Below are positions 26,985-37,741 of a DNA stretch of 64,000 nucleotides, piece after piece. The position numbers and the translations under genes are program-made. Source of the stretch: Oscillospiraceae bacterium. Lineage in GTDB: Bacteria > Bacillota > Clostridia > Oscillospirales > Ruminococcaceae. The notes under the pieces are model-generated. The model searched no databases, was not told the DNA's origin, and was given only the letters and a program-made list of their open reading frames with translations. Each line of letters starts with the position of its first letter. The stretch's first letter is position 1. Location of the stretch: assembly GCA_021203065.1 (NCBI GenBank), contig JAJQBX010000032.1, forward strand, positions 372,001 through 436,000, in the 5' to 3' direction.

Positions 26985-29564
26985 TTACCTGTCTTCTCTT
27001 AGCATCTCCATAAGCGTATATCTGTTAAGGCTCAGCTTTGACCCGAAGCAGATTACGAATGTCAACAAGAAAACCGCCAACAGAATCAATAGCAGAACCG
27101 GTGCTGTCAGTCCATACTCCGCAAGTGTTGTGAACATAGTGCTGAGTACTGCAATAGGACTTGTCCCGGCAACTACAGTCTGGAAATTTGCCATTAGATA
27201 GTAAACCAAGTAGCTCACCACCGCCACTGAAATAGCAATAGTGCTCCTGATAGCGGCTCTTCTGCCGAGCTCGATGTTGCGCTGTCTCCGTGACATGCCG
27301 ATTGCCTGCAGGATGCCATAACGCCGTTTTTCACTTTCAGTTTCAAGGCGCAAAGTGCTCACAAGAATCATAAGTACAACAAGTGCTATACAAACGCCTG
27401 TGACTATCGTCATGATAATTGACTGCAGATAGACTTGGGCGTTGGCTTCGTTTATTTCCCGCATATTTTTCAATGTATATGGATACCTATCTCCTCCAAG
27501 TTCGGTTATAAGGTTTTCAAGAACGGTATCTGTCGCAAGACCGTTAGCGGTACTGTCGGTGTAGATATACGTTTCCCAATAATCTCCGTCCGACTGTCCG
27601 TGATAACATTGCATGGTACGCAAATTCCATACTTTGTCCTCAGGTATCTGAACGAGAATATTCTGAAGAAAAGCTTTTGATGCAATTATGAAATAATCGC
27701 TGTCATCGAATGTAGAACCGGTATAACCATACTCATAGCATTCTATTTTATAAGGAAGAATCTCCGAACGTTCGACAACCTGAGAGCTTCCTACCGTGCT
27801 TGTCACATTAACGAGTCCGGTGCTGTTGAGATTATCTTCAGTAAGAAACTCGTCCTCAGCTGTGTATGTGTCGTGAGAACTGGTGAAAGGAGAAGAGAGA
27901 TAGTCATAATCAATCGAAACCGTGACATCGCTTCCGACCTCCGAGGCAACAGCATCTCCATCAGAAGCAATCTGAATAATAACACTTTCACCATTTTCAT
28001 AGGCTGTCATATCAATGCCCTTGGTGCTGACAAACTTTTTGACATCATCACTGTCCATTATAAAAACGGTTGCTTGCTGAATGGTGCCGTTTTCGTCTGT
28101 AACAAGTGACTGAAACTGAGTTGCATTGACAACATCCGAAACGCCCGGTACCTCTGAAATCAGGGCAATATCTTCGCTCGACATTGTGTTTTCGTCGTTA
28201 TTGTATCTGCCTCTGATTACCACATAATACGACCATCTGGAAGTCCAATAGTTGTACTCTGAAAGTGGCTCTGCAATATTGATTGCTGAAAATACTACAG
28301 AAACGCAAAGCATCGTTGCCATAAGCATTATCAAAGCACTACGGAAGTTCTTGAAGAGCTTGTTTTTATTTGTCTGCATTCCCATTCTTCCGGTAAGAGG
28401 AGTTGCAAGCGCGACCTGAAATGTCAGCAATCTGACGGCTAAAACACCAATTATCCAGAATGTAACAACCAACGCAAGATAGTTCCAAGGAATGCTGACC
28501 GCAATATCAACAGAGCCGGAGTAAACGCTCAGTGCCAGAACCGCACGGATTCCAAGCGCACCAAATAAAACGCCCATAATCATAGCGGGAATGCAGAGAA
28601 TCATAGTTTCAAGGAAAATAAGAAGTCTTAACTGCCCTTTTGAGGCTCCGATGCTCCGGAATCTGACTATTCTTCTGACCTCTGACTGCATCTGCAAAAT
28701 GTATATCATGACAACTGCGAGAAGAGTTATTGCGAGTATCAGCCAGATATAGAAAGTATTGACTGCTTCCGCCTCATTCTCAAGCTCAACAGCAAAGTTG
28801 ATTGTCACAACCCTTACATTTGTCCCCTCACGGCTGTCCCAGAGGTATTTGTTAATTTCGGTTTCAACTGTATCGCCATAACCGGATTTAACGGTAAAGA
28901 AATAAGCTGTCTCTGTCTCAATCGATGACATGCTTGCGCCAGCTTCAGTATAATAAGCCAGCATATCTTCTTCTGTGACAATAATATTATTGAGAGTGCA
29001 GTTTACGCCCCAAAGTCGTGTATATTCGCTGATTATACCGACAAGTGTGAATTCCTTTGTGACCTCCTGAGTTTCGCCGTTATCATCGGTGATCGTCTTT
29101 GAGATATATATTGTCTGCCCAAGGGTTGCGCCATATTGCAAAGAAGACAATGTGGCTTCTTCTATTGCAATTTCTCCGCTGCTCTGAGGAAGTCTGCCAT
29201 CAACAACGATTCCCATATCTTCAAACGAACTGTCAACCGTTCCGATTGTCGATGAACTTCCGTAATGAAGTCCCTGAACGTCGTTGTAGGCGGTTCCGTA
29301 ATTTACGCTTGCACTTAGCTCGTACAACCATTCAGAGCTTTCCAGATATTCTCTGTCCGTGTCAACGCCGGAAGTTATAGCCCCATACCACGTTCCGTAA
29401 GTATCAGCCCTGAGCTGAGAATTTGTTGCAGAGATACTACTGGAATAACATATAATTACGATAGCGAATGTAAATGACACGAGTAATACCGCAAATATCA
29501 GAAGTGATTGCCTCTTTCTACGCTTAATGCCCTCAAATGCAAGCCCGAATATGGTTTTGAACAT
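26985..29564 (-). CDS. FtsX-family ABC transporter permease, copy 1
   Basis: 859-residue membrane protein. A membrane helix near the N-terminus (SLLIFAVLLVSFTFAIVII) is followed by a large extracellular domain (~45-260), then a set of helices ([20 protein letters not shown] onward to ~440), a second extracellular domain (~460-700), and three C-terminal helices with the conserved [20 protein letters not shown] stretch and a last FtsX core. It pairs with an ATP-binding subunit that is not in the window. The family covers efflux, lipoprotein release and bacitracin-type sensing. It is paralogous to the 892-residue gene at 33497-36175. Confidence 0.88.
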   Translation of the reverse strand: MFKTIFGLAFEGIKRRKRQSLLIFAVLLVSFTFAIVIICYSSSISATNSQLRADTYGTWYGAITSGVDTDREYLESSEWLYELSASVNYGTAYNDVQGLHYGSSSTIGTVDSSFEDMGIVVDGRLPQSSGEIAIEEATLSSLQYGATLGQTIYISKTITDDNGETQEVTKEFTLVGIISEYTRLWGVNCTLNNIIVTEEDMLAYYTEAGASMSSIETETAYFFTVKSGYGDTVETEINKYLWDSREGTNVRVVTINFAVELENEAEAVNTFYIWLILAITLLAVVMIYILQMQSEVRRIVRFRSIGASKGQLRLLIFLETMILCIPAMIMGVLFGALGIRAVLALSVYSGSVDIAVSIPWNYLALVVTFWIIGVLAVRLLTFQVALATPLTGRMGMQTNKNKLFKNFRSALIMLMATMLCVSVVFSAINIAEPLSEYNYWTSRWSYYVVIRGRYNNDENTMSSEDIALISEVPGVSDVVNATQFQSLVTDENGTIQQATVFIMDSDDVKKFVSTKGIDMTAYENGESVIIQIASDGDAVASEVGSDVTVSIDYDYLSSPFTSSHDTYTAEDEFLTEDNLNSTGLVNVTSTVGSSQVVERSEILPYKIECYEYGYTGSTFDDSDYFIIASKAFLQNILVQIPEDKVWNLRTMQCYHGQSDGDYWETYIYTDSTANGLATDTVLENLITELGGDRYPYTLKNMREINEANAQVYLQSIIMTIVTGVCIALVVLMILVSTLRLETESEKRRYGILQAIGMSRRQRNIELGRRAAIRSTIAISVAVVSYLVYYLMANFQTVVAGTSPIAVLSTMFTTLAEYGLTAPVLLLILLAVFLLTFVICFGSKLSLNRYTLMEMLREDR

Positions 29565-29611
29565 ATTTTGTTACTTCTCCTCTCTTTTTGAATCGATTAA
29601 AAGATAGAAGT

Positions 29612-29640
29612 AGTATAGCACATTTTAATGCAAAAGTCAA
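29612..29640 (-). promoter_or_regulatory. Promoter of FtsX copy 1
   Basis: Minus strand TTGACT-N17-TATACT. The AATGTGC-TATACT part is shared with the promoter of the paralogue at 36223-36251. Confidence 0.8.
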
Positions 29641-29683
29641 TTCAGCATAACAGAAATATTCATATCATACTGCAAGAGCTATC

Positions 29684-29710
29684 AAAAAAGCCCGACTCGC
29701 ATCGGGCTTT
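29684..29710 (-). terminator. Terminator after gpmI
   Basis: Minus strand AAAGCCCGA-TGCGAG-TCGGGCTTTTTT, ending the pgk-tpiA-gpmI operon. Confidence 0.88.
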
Positions 29711-29723
29711 GGTGTTATTTGGT

Positions 29724-31292
29724 TCAGATCATGCTCTCTTCCCAGCAATCGGGAGGAGTGAGACCGAAGAGGGTTGCGACTGTCGGAGCTACATTTGCAA
29801 GACCAAAATTGCCGTCCTTGATCTTCCAGTCGTGGTCATTATCATAGATGATGAAAGGAACAGGATTGAGCGAATGGGCGGTTCTTACCTGAATGACGCC
29901 TTTCTTGTTCTTTTCAAGCATTTCATCGGCGTTGCCGTGGTCAGCAGTGATGAGAACTGTGACGTCAAGTTCGTCAGCTACTTTCAGGACTCTTGCAATT
30001 CCAAGGTCGACAGACTCAACTCCGGTGATGGTGGCGTCGAGGTTGCCGGTGTGTCCCACCATGTCGCCGTTAGGATAATTGCATCTGATGAAATCGTACT
30101 TTCCACTGCGCATAGCGGCAATGAGGTCGTCGGTGATTTCGGCAGACTTCATCCAAGGACGCTCGTCGAATGAAACGTTATCAGACGGGATTTCCTTGAA
30201 CGTTTCGAGCTCTTCGGAGAACTTCTCCGACTTGTTGCCATTCCAGAAATAGGTTACGTGACCGTATTTCTGGGTTTCGGAAACTGCATACTGTCTCAAG
30301 CCATGAGCTACCAAGAGCTCTGAAAGGGTATTCTTGATTTCCGGAGGATTTACCAAGAACTTTTCGGGAAGCTTGAGGTCGCCGTCATACTGGAGCATAC
30401 CTGCATAAACGACATCGGGCATCTCTCCCCTGTCGAATGCGGTGAAGTCTTTGTTGTCAAACGCCATCGAGATTTCGAGTGCACGGTCGCCTCTGAAATT
30501 ATAGAGAACTACAGAATCGCCGTCCTTGATCTTTCCAACAGGCTCGCCGTTTTCAGCGATTACGAATGCAGGAAGATCCTGATCAATGACGCCGTCGATT
30601 TCAGATCTATAGGTCTCGATTGCTTCCTTGGCGGATGCAAACTGTCTGCCCTGACCATGAACATGGGTGTTCCAACCGGCTTCAACCATACCCCAATTGG
30701 CTTGGTATCTGTCCATCGTGATCTTCATTCTTCCGCCGCCGGACGCAATTTTAGCATCGAAAGAGGAGTCATTGAGTGAAGCAAGAAGAGCTTCGAGCTC
30801 GTCAACATAGACGAGTGCAGAGGTTGCAGGGACGTCTCTTCCATCAAGGAGAATGTGGCATCTGACATGCTCTACTCCGCAATCCTTTGCCTTGATGATC
30901 ATCTGCTTGAGATGGGATATATTGGAGTGAACGTTTCCATCGGAAAGAAGTCCCAAGAAATGAAGAGTTGAGTGGTGAGCCTTGCAGTTGTCAACGAGCT
31001 CATTCCACGTTTCAGACTCAAACATCTTGCCCGATTCGATTGACTCGTTAACGAGCTTTGCGCCCTGCGAGTAAATCTGACCACAGCCGAGGGCGTTGTG
31101 TCCAACTTCGGAATTACCCATGTCGTCGTCAGACGGAAGACCTACAGCTGTTCCGTGAGCCTTGAGCCGGGTGTTGGGACGCTCCTTGAGGAGCTTATCA
31201 AGATTAGGTGTATTTGCAAGCGTTACAGCATCTCCAAGACCGGTCTTTGAGAAGCCGACACCATCCATAACTATGAGTACAACAGGTTTCAT
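29724..31292 (-). CDS. gpmI: 2,3-bisphosphoglycerate-independent phosphoglycerate mutase
   Basis: Interconverts 3- and 2-phosphoglycerate using two Mn ions. Starts MKPVVLIVMDGVGFS; the catalytic-serine region is DDMGNSEVGHNALGCGQIY (~55-75). Metal ligands are visible in ITADHGNADEM and TAHSLNPVPF near the end. 522 residues, normal. ATG at 31292 follows AAAGGAG; the earlier ATG at 31310 overlaps that site. Third gene of the glycolytic operon, 14 bases after tpiA. Confidence 0.97.
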   Translation of the reverse strand: MKPVVLIVMDGVGFSKTGLGDAVTLANTPNLDKLLKERPNTRLKAHGTAVGLPSDDDMGNSEVGHNALGCGQIYSQGAKLVNESIESGKMFESETWNELVDNCKAHHSTLHFLGLLSDGNVHSNISHLKQMIIKAKDCGVEHVRCHILLDGRDVPATSALVYVDELEALLASLNDSSFDAKIASGGGRMKITMDRYQANWGMVEAGWNTHVHGQGRQFASAKEAIETYRSEIDGVIDQDLPAFVIAENGEPVGKIKDGDSVVLYNFRGDRALEISMAFDNKDFTAFDRGEMPDVVYAGMLQYDGDLKLPEKFLVNPPEIKNTLSELLVAHGLRQYAVSETQKYGHVTYFWNGNKSEKFSEELETFKEIPSDNVSFDERPWMKSAEITDDLIAAMRSGKYDFIRCNYPNGDMVGHTGNLDATITGVESVDLGIARVLKVADELDVTVLITADHGNADEMLEKNKKGVIQVRTAHSLNPVPFIIYDNDHDWKIKDGNFGLANVAPTVATLFGLTPPDCWEESMI

Positions 31293-31306
31293 ATTGCGAG
31301 CTCCTT

Positions 31307-32077
31307 TCAACCGTTGGTTGCGGCGTTGATAATAGTCGCAAAGTCGGGAGCCTTGAGGGATGCGCCGCCGATAAGTCCGCCGTCGACATTAGTCTTGGAG
31401 AGAAGCTCAGCCGCATTTCCTGCGTTCATTGAGCCGCCATACTGGATGGTGATCTTCTCAGCGACATCTGTGCCATAGAGACCACCAAGAACGTTTCTTA
31501 TGAATGCACAGACTTCCTCAGCCTGATCAGCGGTTGCAGTCTTTCCTGTTCCGATAGCCCAGACAGGCTCGTATGCGATGATGCAGTTCAAAAGCTCTTC
31601 TGCAGAAATTCCTGCGAAATCAAGCTTGATCTGACGGGAAATGACTTCCTCAGTGATGCCGGCTTCACGCTCCCAGAGAAGCTCGCCAACGCAAACGATC
31701 GGCTTGAGACCCGCTCCCAAAGCTGCCTTGGTTCTAAGGTTTACCGTCTCGTCAGTTTCGCCGAAGTACTGTCTGCGCTCGCTGTGACCTAGGACAACAT
31801 ATTCTACTCCGACTTCCTTGAGCATGTCTGCGCTTACTTCACCGGTGTATGCACCGGATTTAGCGAAGTGGCAGTTCTGTGCGCCGACCTTGATATTGGT
31901 GCCGGCAGTCAGTCTTACTGCTGTTTCAAGGTTTGTGAAAGGGACGCAGATGACGACTTCGCAGCCTGCATTCTCAGCTAAGGGCTTAAGATCGGTGATG
32001 AGAGTTTCAGCCTCAGGACGGGTTTTATTCATCTTCCAGTTGCCGGCGATTACTGCACGGCGAATATCTTTTTTCAT
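31307..32077 (-). CDS. tpiA: Triosephosphate isomerase
   Basis: Glycolytic TIM-barrel enzyme. AGNWKMNK near the N-terminus, the catalytic His in VLGHSERRQYF, the catalytic Glu in AYEPVWAIGTGKTA, and the phosphate loop YGGSMNAGNAAELL. ATG at 32077 (MKKDIRRAVIAG) follows AAAGGATAG; the longer in-frame extension begins inside an intergenic hairpin. 256 residues. Confidence 0.97.
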   Translation of the reverse strand: MKKDIRRAVIAGNWKMNKTRPEAETLITDLKPLAENAGCEVVICVPFTNLETAVRLTAGTNIKVGAQNCHFAKSGAYTGEVSADMLKEVGVEYVVLGHSERRQYFGETDETVNLRTKAALGAGLKPIVCVGELLWEREAGITEEVISRQIKLDFAGISAEELLNCIIAYEPVWAIGTGKTATADQAEEVCAFIRNVLGGLYGTDVAEKITIQYGGSMNAGNAAELLSKTNVDGGLIGGASLKAPDFATIINAATNG

Positions 32078-32108
32078 GAAATCTATCCTTTCAAAAAGTA
32101 TTAGAGAC

Positions 32109-32133
32109 GGAGCGGAACACATGGCTCCGCTCC
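32109..32133 (-). repeat. Hairpin between pgk and tpiA
   Basis: GGAGCGGA / TCCGCTCC stem with a 9-base loop and no immediate T-run. Likely an mRNA stability or differential-expression element within the operon. Confidence 0.5.
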
Positions 32134-32147
32134 ATAAAGAGTTTCAA

Positions 32148-33371
32148 TTACTTATCGGCGATAACGTCGATTCCGGGGAGAACCTTGCCCTCGAGATATT
32201 CAAGAGATGCTCCGCCGCCGGTGGAGATGTGGGTCATCTTGTCAGCAAAGCCTAAGTTGATGACAGCTGCAGCAGAGTCGCCGCCACCGATAACGGTTGT
32301 AGCATCGGTCTCAGCAAGAGCCTTTGCAACAGAAAGAGTTCCCTTTGCAAGTGTCGGGTTCTCGAAAACGCCCATAGGACCGTTCCAGACAACAGTCTTA
32401 GCGTTGCTTACTTCGCTTGCGAAGAGCTCAGCGGTCTTAGGTCCGATGTCAAGACCCATGCAGTCAGCAGGGATACTGTGAGAATCTACAACGGTAGTCT
32501 CAATCTCGCCGTCGATAGGATCAGGGAAAGACTTTGCAACAACGGTATCAATAGGGAGAAGAAGCTTCTTGCCCATGGATTTAGCTTTCTCGAGCATTTC
32601 TGCGCAGTAGGAAAGCTTTTCATCATCGACTAAAGAAGTACCGATCTCATAGCCCTCAGCCTTGAGGAATGTATAAGCCATACCGCCGCCGATGATAAGT
32701 GTGTCGCACTTTTCGAGGAGGTTGGAAATTACATTGAGCTTGTCTGCAACCTTTGCGCCGCCCAAGATAGCTACAAAAGGTCTTACAGGGTTCTCAACTG
32801 CGTTGCCGAGGTATGTGATTTCTTTCTGCATGAGGTATCCAACAGCAGTTTCCTTGACAAACTTGGTAACGCCTGCGGTGGAAGCATGAGCTCTATGAGC
32901 GGATCCGAAAGCATCCATTACAAATACTTCGTCATCGACGAGGTCTGCTAGTTCCTTTGAGAAGCCTTCGCCGTTCTTGGTCTCTTCGTTTCCACGGAAG
33001 CGGGTGTTCTCGAGGACTACTATCTCGCCCTCGTTCATTTCGGCGACCGCTTTCTTAGCGTTCTCGCCTACTACAACGTCATCCTTGGCGAATGTAACCT
33101 TTGTGCCCTCCATAAGCTCTGCAAGTCTTGCAGCTGCGGGAGCTAAAGAAAACTTGTCCTCAGGACCGTTCTTCGGCTTGCCAAGATGCGAGCAAAGTAC
33201 AACCTTGCCGCCGTCTGCTACTAACTTCTTAATAGTGGGAAGTGCAGCTGTGATTCTGTTGTCGTTGGTGATAACTCCGTCCTTAAGCGGAACGTTGAAA
33301 TCGACTCTTACGAGAACCTTCTTGCCCTTTACACTGATGTCGTCAATACTGACCTTGTTTAATCCTGCCAT
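32148..33371 (-). CDS. pgk: Phosphoglycerate kinase
   Basis: ATP-forming glycolytic enzyme. [16 protein letters not shown] at the N-terminus, [34 protein letters not shown] at the interdomain helix, and [11 protein letters not shown] with [14 protein letters not shown] at the C-terminus. ATG at 33371 has AAAGGAG upstream; an ORF extension upstream is non-coding. 407 residues. First gene of the pgk-tpiA-gpmI operon; gap and eno are not in the window. Confidence 0.97.
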   Translation of the reverse strand: MAGLNKVSIDDISVKGKKVLVRVDFNVPLKDGVITNDNRITAALPTIKKLVADGGKVVLCSHLGKPKNGPEDKFSLAPAAARLAELMEGTKVTFAKDDVVVGENAKKAVAEMNEGEIVVLENTRFRGNEETKNGEGFSKELADLVDDEVFVMDAFGSAHRAHASTAGVTKFVKETAVGYLMQKEITYLGNAVENPVRPFVAILGGAKVADKLNVISNLLEKCDTLIIGGGMAYTFLKAEGYEIGTSLVDDEKLSYCAEMLEKAKSMGKKLLLPIDTVVAKSFPDPIDGEIETTVVDSHSIPADCMGLDIGPKTAELFASEVSNAKTVVWNGPMGVFENPTLAKGTLSVAKALAETDATTVIGGGDSAAAVINLGFADKMTHISTGGGASLEYLEGKVLPGIDVIADK

Positions 33372-33431
33372 TGAATATATCTCCTTTGCTTTAAATAATA
33401 CAATACAATGCCGCAATAAGCGACCATAGAT

Positions 33432-33460
33432 ATTATATAAAATTTCTCCGAAAATAGCAA
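33432..33460 (-). promoter_or_regulatory. Promoter of the pgk-tpiA-gpmI operon
   Basis: Minus strand TTGCTA-N17-TATAAT in the gap after FtsX copy 2. Confidence 0.65.
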
Positions 33461-33496
33461 TAGGTAACCCCGATTTTTTCCAAGAAAAATTCAATC

Positions 33497-36175
33497 TTAT
33501 CTGTCTTCCCGGAGCATTTCCATTATTGAATACTTATTTATACCCAGCTTCGACCCGAAGCAGATGGCGAATGTGACGAAGAACACTGCTGCGAGTATCC
33601 CAAGCAATACCGGCACTGTCAGACCATAGCCCGCAAGTGTTGTGAACATCGTGCCAAGCACTGCAATAGGACTTGTTCCGGATGTTATAGCCGTAATATT
33701 CATGAGTAAGTAGTAAGCAAGATAGCTCACAACTGCCGCCGCAATCGCAATAACGCTTCTGATGACTGCACGCCGTGCAAGCTCAAGATTTCTTTGTCGC
33801 TTTGACATGCCTATTGCCTGCAGGATGCCATATCTCTTCTTCTCGCTTTCTGTTTCGAGCCTCAAGGTACTGACGAGAATCAGGAGAACAACCAAAGCTA
33901 TGCAGACTCCGCTCATGGCGTTCATGATTATCGATTGCTGATAGACCTGAGCGTTTGCATAGTTAATCTCACGGAAGTTATATAGCTTGAAATATTGGTG
34001 ATGTGCTTCTACTAATTCAAGCAAGCGGACAAATTCTATATTTGAGAGGAAAGTACTGAGAGCTGTGTCGACTCCAAGGTCTCCCGCATTCATGTTGGTA
34101 TAGACAAATCCTTGATTGTAGCCGACCTCCTGCTGACCTGCTAAAAATCTCTCATTCTCAATCCACCACCGTGTGCCCTCTGGAATCTGGTCTACAATCT
34201 CCTGCAAAACTGGCAGAGCGCAGATTACAAAGTAATTGTAATTCTCAAGGGAATATCTTTCAGAACTGTCGTACTGAAGCAGTGATACGAGAAGCTCATC
34301 ACTTTCAATCAACTGTAAAGAACCGACATTGGCAGTGACACTTACCAATCCGTCACTTGAAAGACTGCTTTCGTCCAAAGTAGCTGCGCCGATGGATTCC
34401 CAATAGCTACTGAAATGCTTGTAGTCGATGGAAATTGTTATATCCGAGTTTTCTTCGGGAATTACTGAGACAGCGTCGTCGTATTGATAATAACCGGTAA
34501 GAATTTCGTCGGCTTCCATGCTATAGAACTCAAATGCGGAAATATATCCATCAAGCCGGTCACTTGCAATCTGCACAATAACACTTTCGCCGCTTTCGTA
34601 GGCATCTTTATCTATCCCGGAGGTATCCATAAGCCTCCCGAGATCGTCCCAGTCCATTGTGATAACCACCGCAGAGTCAACACCCTCTTCATCAGTGGTA
34701 ACCAATGCGTAAAAATCGTTGAAGCCGACAAAGTCGGTTACTCCCTCGATGGCAAGAATCTGATCCTTATAATCGGTCAGGTCGGGTATTGAGAAGTTGG
34801 AAACATCGTATGTCCCGTCGTTCTCGCTTATGTAATAGGACCATTGCGACGTCCAGTAGTTATACTCACTCAGGGGCTCTGCAAGATTTGCAGTAGTAAA
34901 TACCGCTGAAATACAGAGAAGAGTTGCCATTAACATGATAAGAGCTTTTCTGAACCCAACAACAACCCGGTTTTTGCTTCTCTGCATTCCCATTTTGCCT
35001 GTAAGAGGCGTTGCGAGTGCTATCTGGAAAGTAATCATTCTGACGGCTAAAATACCTATAATCCAGAAAGCAAGTGCTTCCCATAGATAGTTCCACGGGA
35101 TACTGACTATTATGTCCACCGAACCGGAATAAACACTGAGTCCGAGAAGAAGCCTGATTCCTAAGAAACCTAAGAGTATTCCCAAGATAATTGCTGGAAT
35201 GGCGAGCATAAGCGTTTCTGTGAGTATAAGGAATCTCAGTTGTCCCTTTGAGCCGCCGATACTGCGGAAACGAACAATTCGCTTAACTTCAGACTGCATC
35301 TGGAGTATATAAATCATGACTACGGCAAGAATGGTAATCGCCAGAATGAGCCCGAGATAGACCATATTCGTCTGTGCAGCTTCACTTTCCATGTCGACGA
35401 CAGCATTTATGGTAACCGTTCTTATGGCATAGTCTATGCGGCTGTTGTAAAGATAGCTGTTGACTGTGCTTTCAACGTCCATGGTTGTGCCGTTATTTAC
35501 TGTGAAGAAATAGGTGGTTTCGGTGTCCGGCGAAAAGCTTTCCCCAAGCCTAGCCTCCGCTTTGGTGATAAGGTCCGAAATAGCCTCCTCCGTGATGATA
35601 GCTGTATTAAGCTCGCCATCAACCGTCCAGAGCCCTGTGTATTCGCTGATGACTCCTACAACCTTGAAGGTCTTGTCGACGGTTGTGTATCCGTTTTCGC
35701 TGCTGAATGAAAATTGCAGGGTGATCGAGGCACCAATTCCAAAGCCAATCTCCGAAAGTGTTGCCGATTCTATTGCAATTTCGCCTGAACTCTGAGGCAT
35801 CCTTCCGCTCTCAAGGTTTATCCCCATGTCAACAAGACTATCGTCAGCAATTCCGATTCCATCGATTGTGCCATACACCGTATCATTGACAATTACCGAT
35901 GCTGAGCCGTAGTTGACGCTCGTTCCTATATCGTCGACCCAGTCTTCACTTTCAAGGTATTCGTAATCGCTGTCTGTTCCCTCTGTGATAGCTCCATACC
36001 ACAAGCCATAAGTGTCATACCTGAGCTGTGAATTGGTCTCGGCAACGCTACTCGTATAACTGAGAAGAATTATAGCAAATGTGAACGATATGAGCAGAAC
36101 AAAGAAGATGAGAAGCGATTGCCTCTTTTTCCGCTTGATGCCCTGAAATGCCAGCGATATAATATTTCTGAACAT
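33497..36175 (-). CDS. FtsX-family ABC transporter permease, copy 2
   Basis: 892 residues, paralogous over its full length to the gene at 26985-29564: nearly the same N-terminal helix ([19 protein letters not shown]), central helices ([20 protein letters not shown]), the [16 protein letters not shown] segment, the [20 protein letters not shown] stretch and the C-terminal EMLREDR. The two extracellular domains are more diverged, which suggests different ligands. It is separated from copy 1 by the glycolytic operon. GGGAGGAG lies upstream of the ATG. No ABC ATPase is adjacent. Confidence 0.88.
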   Translation of the reverse strand: MFRNIISLAFQGIKRKKRQSLLIFFVLLISFTFAIILLSYTSSVAETNSQLRYDTYGLWYGAITEGTDSDYEYLESEDWVDDIGTSVNYGSASVIVNDTVYGTIDGIGIADDSLVDMGINLESGRMPQSSGEIAIESATLSEIGFGIGASITLQFSFSSENGYTTVDKTFKVVGVISEYTGLWTVDGELNTAIITEEAISDLITKAEARLGESFSPDTETTYFFTVNNGTTMDVESTVNSYLYNSRIDYAIRTVTINAVVDMESEAAQTNMVYLGLILAITILAVVMIYILQMQSEVKRIVRFRSIGGSKGQLRFLILTETLMLAIPAIILGILLGFLGIRLLLGLSVYSGSVDIIVSIPWNYLWEALAFWIIGILAVRMITFQIALATPLTGKMGMQRSKNRVVVGFRKALIMLMATLLCISAVFTTANLAEPLSEYNYWTSQWSYYISENDGTYDVSNFSIPDLTDYKDQILAIEGVTDFVGFNDFYALVTTDEEGVDSAVVITMDWDDLGRLMDTSGIDKDAYESGESVIVQIASDRLDGYISAFEFYSMEADEILTGYYQYDDAVSVIPEENSDITISIDYKHFSSYWESIGAATLDESSLSSDGLVSVTANVGSLQLIESDELLVSLLQYDSSERYSLENYNYFVICALPVLQEIVDQIPEGTRWWIENERFLAGQQEVGYNQGFVYTNMNAGDLGVDTALSTFLSNIEFVRLLELVEAHHQYFKLYNFREINYANAQVYQQSIIMNAMSGVCIALVVLLILVSTLRLETESEKKRYGILQAIGMSKRQRNLELARRAVIRSVIAIAAAVVSYLAYYLLMNITAITSGTSPIAVLGTMFTTLAGYGLTVPVLLGILAAVFFVTFAICFGSKLGINKYSIMEMLREDR

Positions 36176-36222
36176 ATTTTTCTCCTCCCTACAGAAATAG
36201 TAGTTCTAAAATCTTAGTTAAA

Positions 36223-36251
36223 AGTATAGCACATTAAAGCCTTACTGTCAA
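36223..36251 (-). promoter_or_regulatory. Promoter of FtsX copy 2
   Basis: Minus strand TTGACA-N17-TATACT with the same AATGTGC lead into the -10 as the copy-1 promoter. Confidence 0.82.
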
Positions 36252-36299
36252 TAGATATTACACTATTTTTTTCGATTTTTAGGATGCTCTGCTGGAAAC

Positions 36300-36325
36300 A
36301 AAAAAGCCCGAACGAATCGGACTTT
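36300..36325 (-). terminator. Terminator after trmL
   Basis: Minus strand AAAGTCCGA-TTCG-TTCGGGCTTTTTT, with one G-T pair. Confidence 0.8.
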
Positions 36326-36338
36326 GGAGATTTTATTG

Positions 36339-36833
36339 TTACCAGCTAAATCTTGTGAGCTTGCCCTCCCTTGTAAGGTCGGGATAATCCCACTGACGGA
36401 GGATTTCATAGGTTGCGATTGCAACGCTGTTCGAGAGATTAAGGCTTCGAAGCGTTGGGCGCATAGGAATTCTGACACAGGTGTCGGGATTGTCATGGAG
36501 GAGCTCCTCAGGCAGTCCCCTGTCCTCTCTGCCGAACAGAATATAGCAGTTGTCTTCATAGCTGACATCGCTGTGTACATGCCTGCCCTTGGTTGTGAAA
36601 TAGTAGTACTTGCCGCCCTTGGTTTTGTCGAAAAAATCAGCTAAATTATCATAATAGGTTATGTCGAGCTTATCCCAGTAGTCAAGACCTGCACGCTTGA
36701 GATGCTTGTCATCCACTTCGAAGCCAAGAGGCTTGATAAGGTGAAGCTTTGCACCAGTTACAGCACATGTCCTCGAGATATTCCCGGTATTCTGCGGAAT
36801 CTGAGGCTCGACCAGAACAATATTAAGGTTCAT
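36339..36833 (-). CDS. trmL: tRNA (cytidine/uridine-34 2'-O)-methyltransferase (TrmL)
   Basis: SPOUT-class methyltransferase acting on the wobble base of tRNA-Leu. LVEPQIPQNTGNISRTC at the N-terminus, LFGREDRGLPEELL (~97-110), and the knot motif RIPMRPTLRSLNLSNSVAIA at the C-terminus. 164 residues, typical. It starts 9 bases after the pyridoxamine kinase stop. Confidence 0.95.
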   Translation of the reverse strand: MNLNIVLVEPQIPQNTGNISRTCAVTGAKLHLIKPLGFEVDDKHLKRAGLDYWDKLDITYYDNLADFFDKTKGGKYYYFTTKGRHVHSDVSYEDNCYILFGREDRGLPEELLHDNPDTCVRIPMRPTLRSLNLSNSVAIATYEILRQWDYPDLTREGKLTRFSW

Positions 36834-36842
36834 ATTGCCTCC

Positions 36843-37703
36843 TTATAGTGCCGAATAGTCGGTGAAGCTACGGCGGTTTATGAGTTCGGGAAGGCACTTT
36901 TCGAGCATAACTCCCTCACGGGGATTAGTGCCATAGCCATAGGTGGTCTTGATGGCGTACTCAAGGAATGAGGTTGCCCTGCTCATGGCAATAGGCAGAC
37001 TATCGCCGGAGATAAGACCGCCTGTAAGAACGCTCGCAAACAGGTCACCTGTACCGGGATAGTGCTTCGGGATGATCTCGTAAGGCACACGCCAGAAAGA
37101 GCTGTTCTTTTTGTCATAGCCGACATTGCAGGATGTGCCATCCATCATCGGGACACTTGTTATAACGACGGTATCAGGACCTTTGGAGGAAAGCTTTACA
37201 AGCATGCTTCTTATCTCGCTTATTGTTAACCTTGAGACAGGATATGATATTCCCAGTAAAATGGAAGCTTCGGTCAGATTCGGAGTTATGACATCCGCCG
37301 CTGAAACGAGCTCAGCCATCCTGCGGCATAGCTCGTCGGTGTAGGTGCGGTATCTCTTTCCCTGATCGCCCATTACGGGATCTACTACTTTCAGTGCTTC
37401 CGGATATGCGTTGAAAAAGTCAAGGCAGCAGTCAACCTGTCCACCCGACGCCAAGAATCCGGAATAGATGCAGTCGAAATCTACTCCTGCAGTCTGATAG
37501 TGTTTAAGTGCCTTTGGAATATAACCGGTCATGTCCTCCATAACGACATCGCCAAAGCCACTCGTATGGGAGCTCATGAGAGCTGTCGGAACGGCGCAAG
37601 CCTGAATTCCCATTACTGATAATGTAGGAAGTATAACCGAAAGCGAGCATCTTCCGACGCCGGAAAGGTCGTGAACCGCCGCCACTCTGTGTTGTTTGTT
37701 CAT
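36843..37703 (-). CDS. Pyridoxamine/pyridoxal kinase (PdxK/PdxY type)
   Basis: Ribokinase-like enzyme that phosphorylates B6 vitamers to feed PLP synthesis. AAVHDLSGVGRCSLSVILP at the N-terminus, VVDPVMGDQGKRY in the middle, TPNLTEASILLGI, and the catalytic PGTGDLFASVLTG near 218. 286 residues. Own promoter; operon with trmL downstream. Family members can also act on hydroxymethylpyrimidine, so exact substrate preference is not certain. Confidence 0.9.
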   Translation of the reverse strand: MNKQHRVAAVHDLSGVGRCSLSVILPTLSVMGIQACAVPTALMSSHTSGFGDVVMEDMTGYIPKALKHYQTAGVDFDCIYSGFLASGGQVDCCLDFFNAYPEALKVVDPVMGDQGKRYRTYTDELCRRMAELVSAADVITPNLTEASILLGISYPVSRLTISEIRSMLVKLSSKGPDTVVITSVPMMDGTSCNVGYDKKNSSFWRVPYEIIPKHYPGTGDLFASVLTGGLISGDSLPIAMSRATSFLEYAIKTTYGYGTNPREGVMLEKCLPELINRRSFTDYSAL

Positions 37704-37741
37704 TAAATTATCCCCTTCGATTTACATTCATTGCAGTAATG

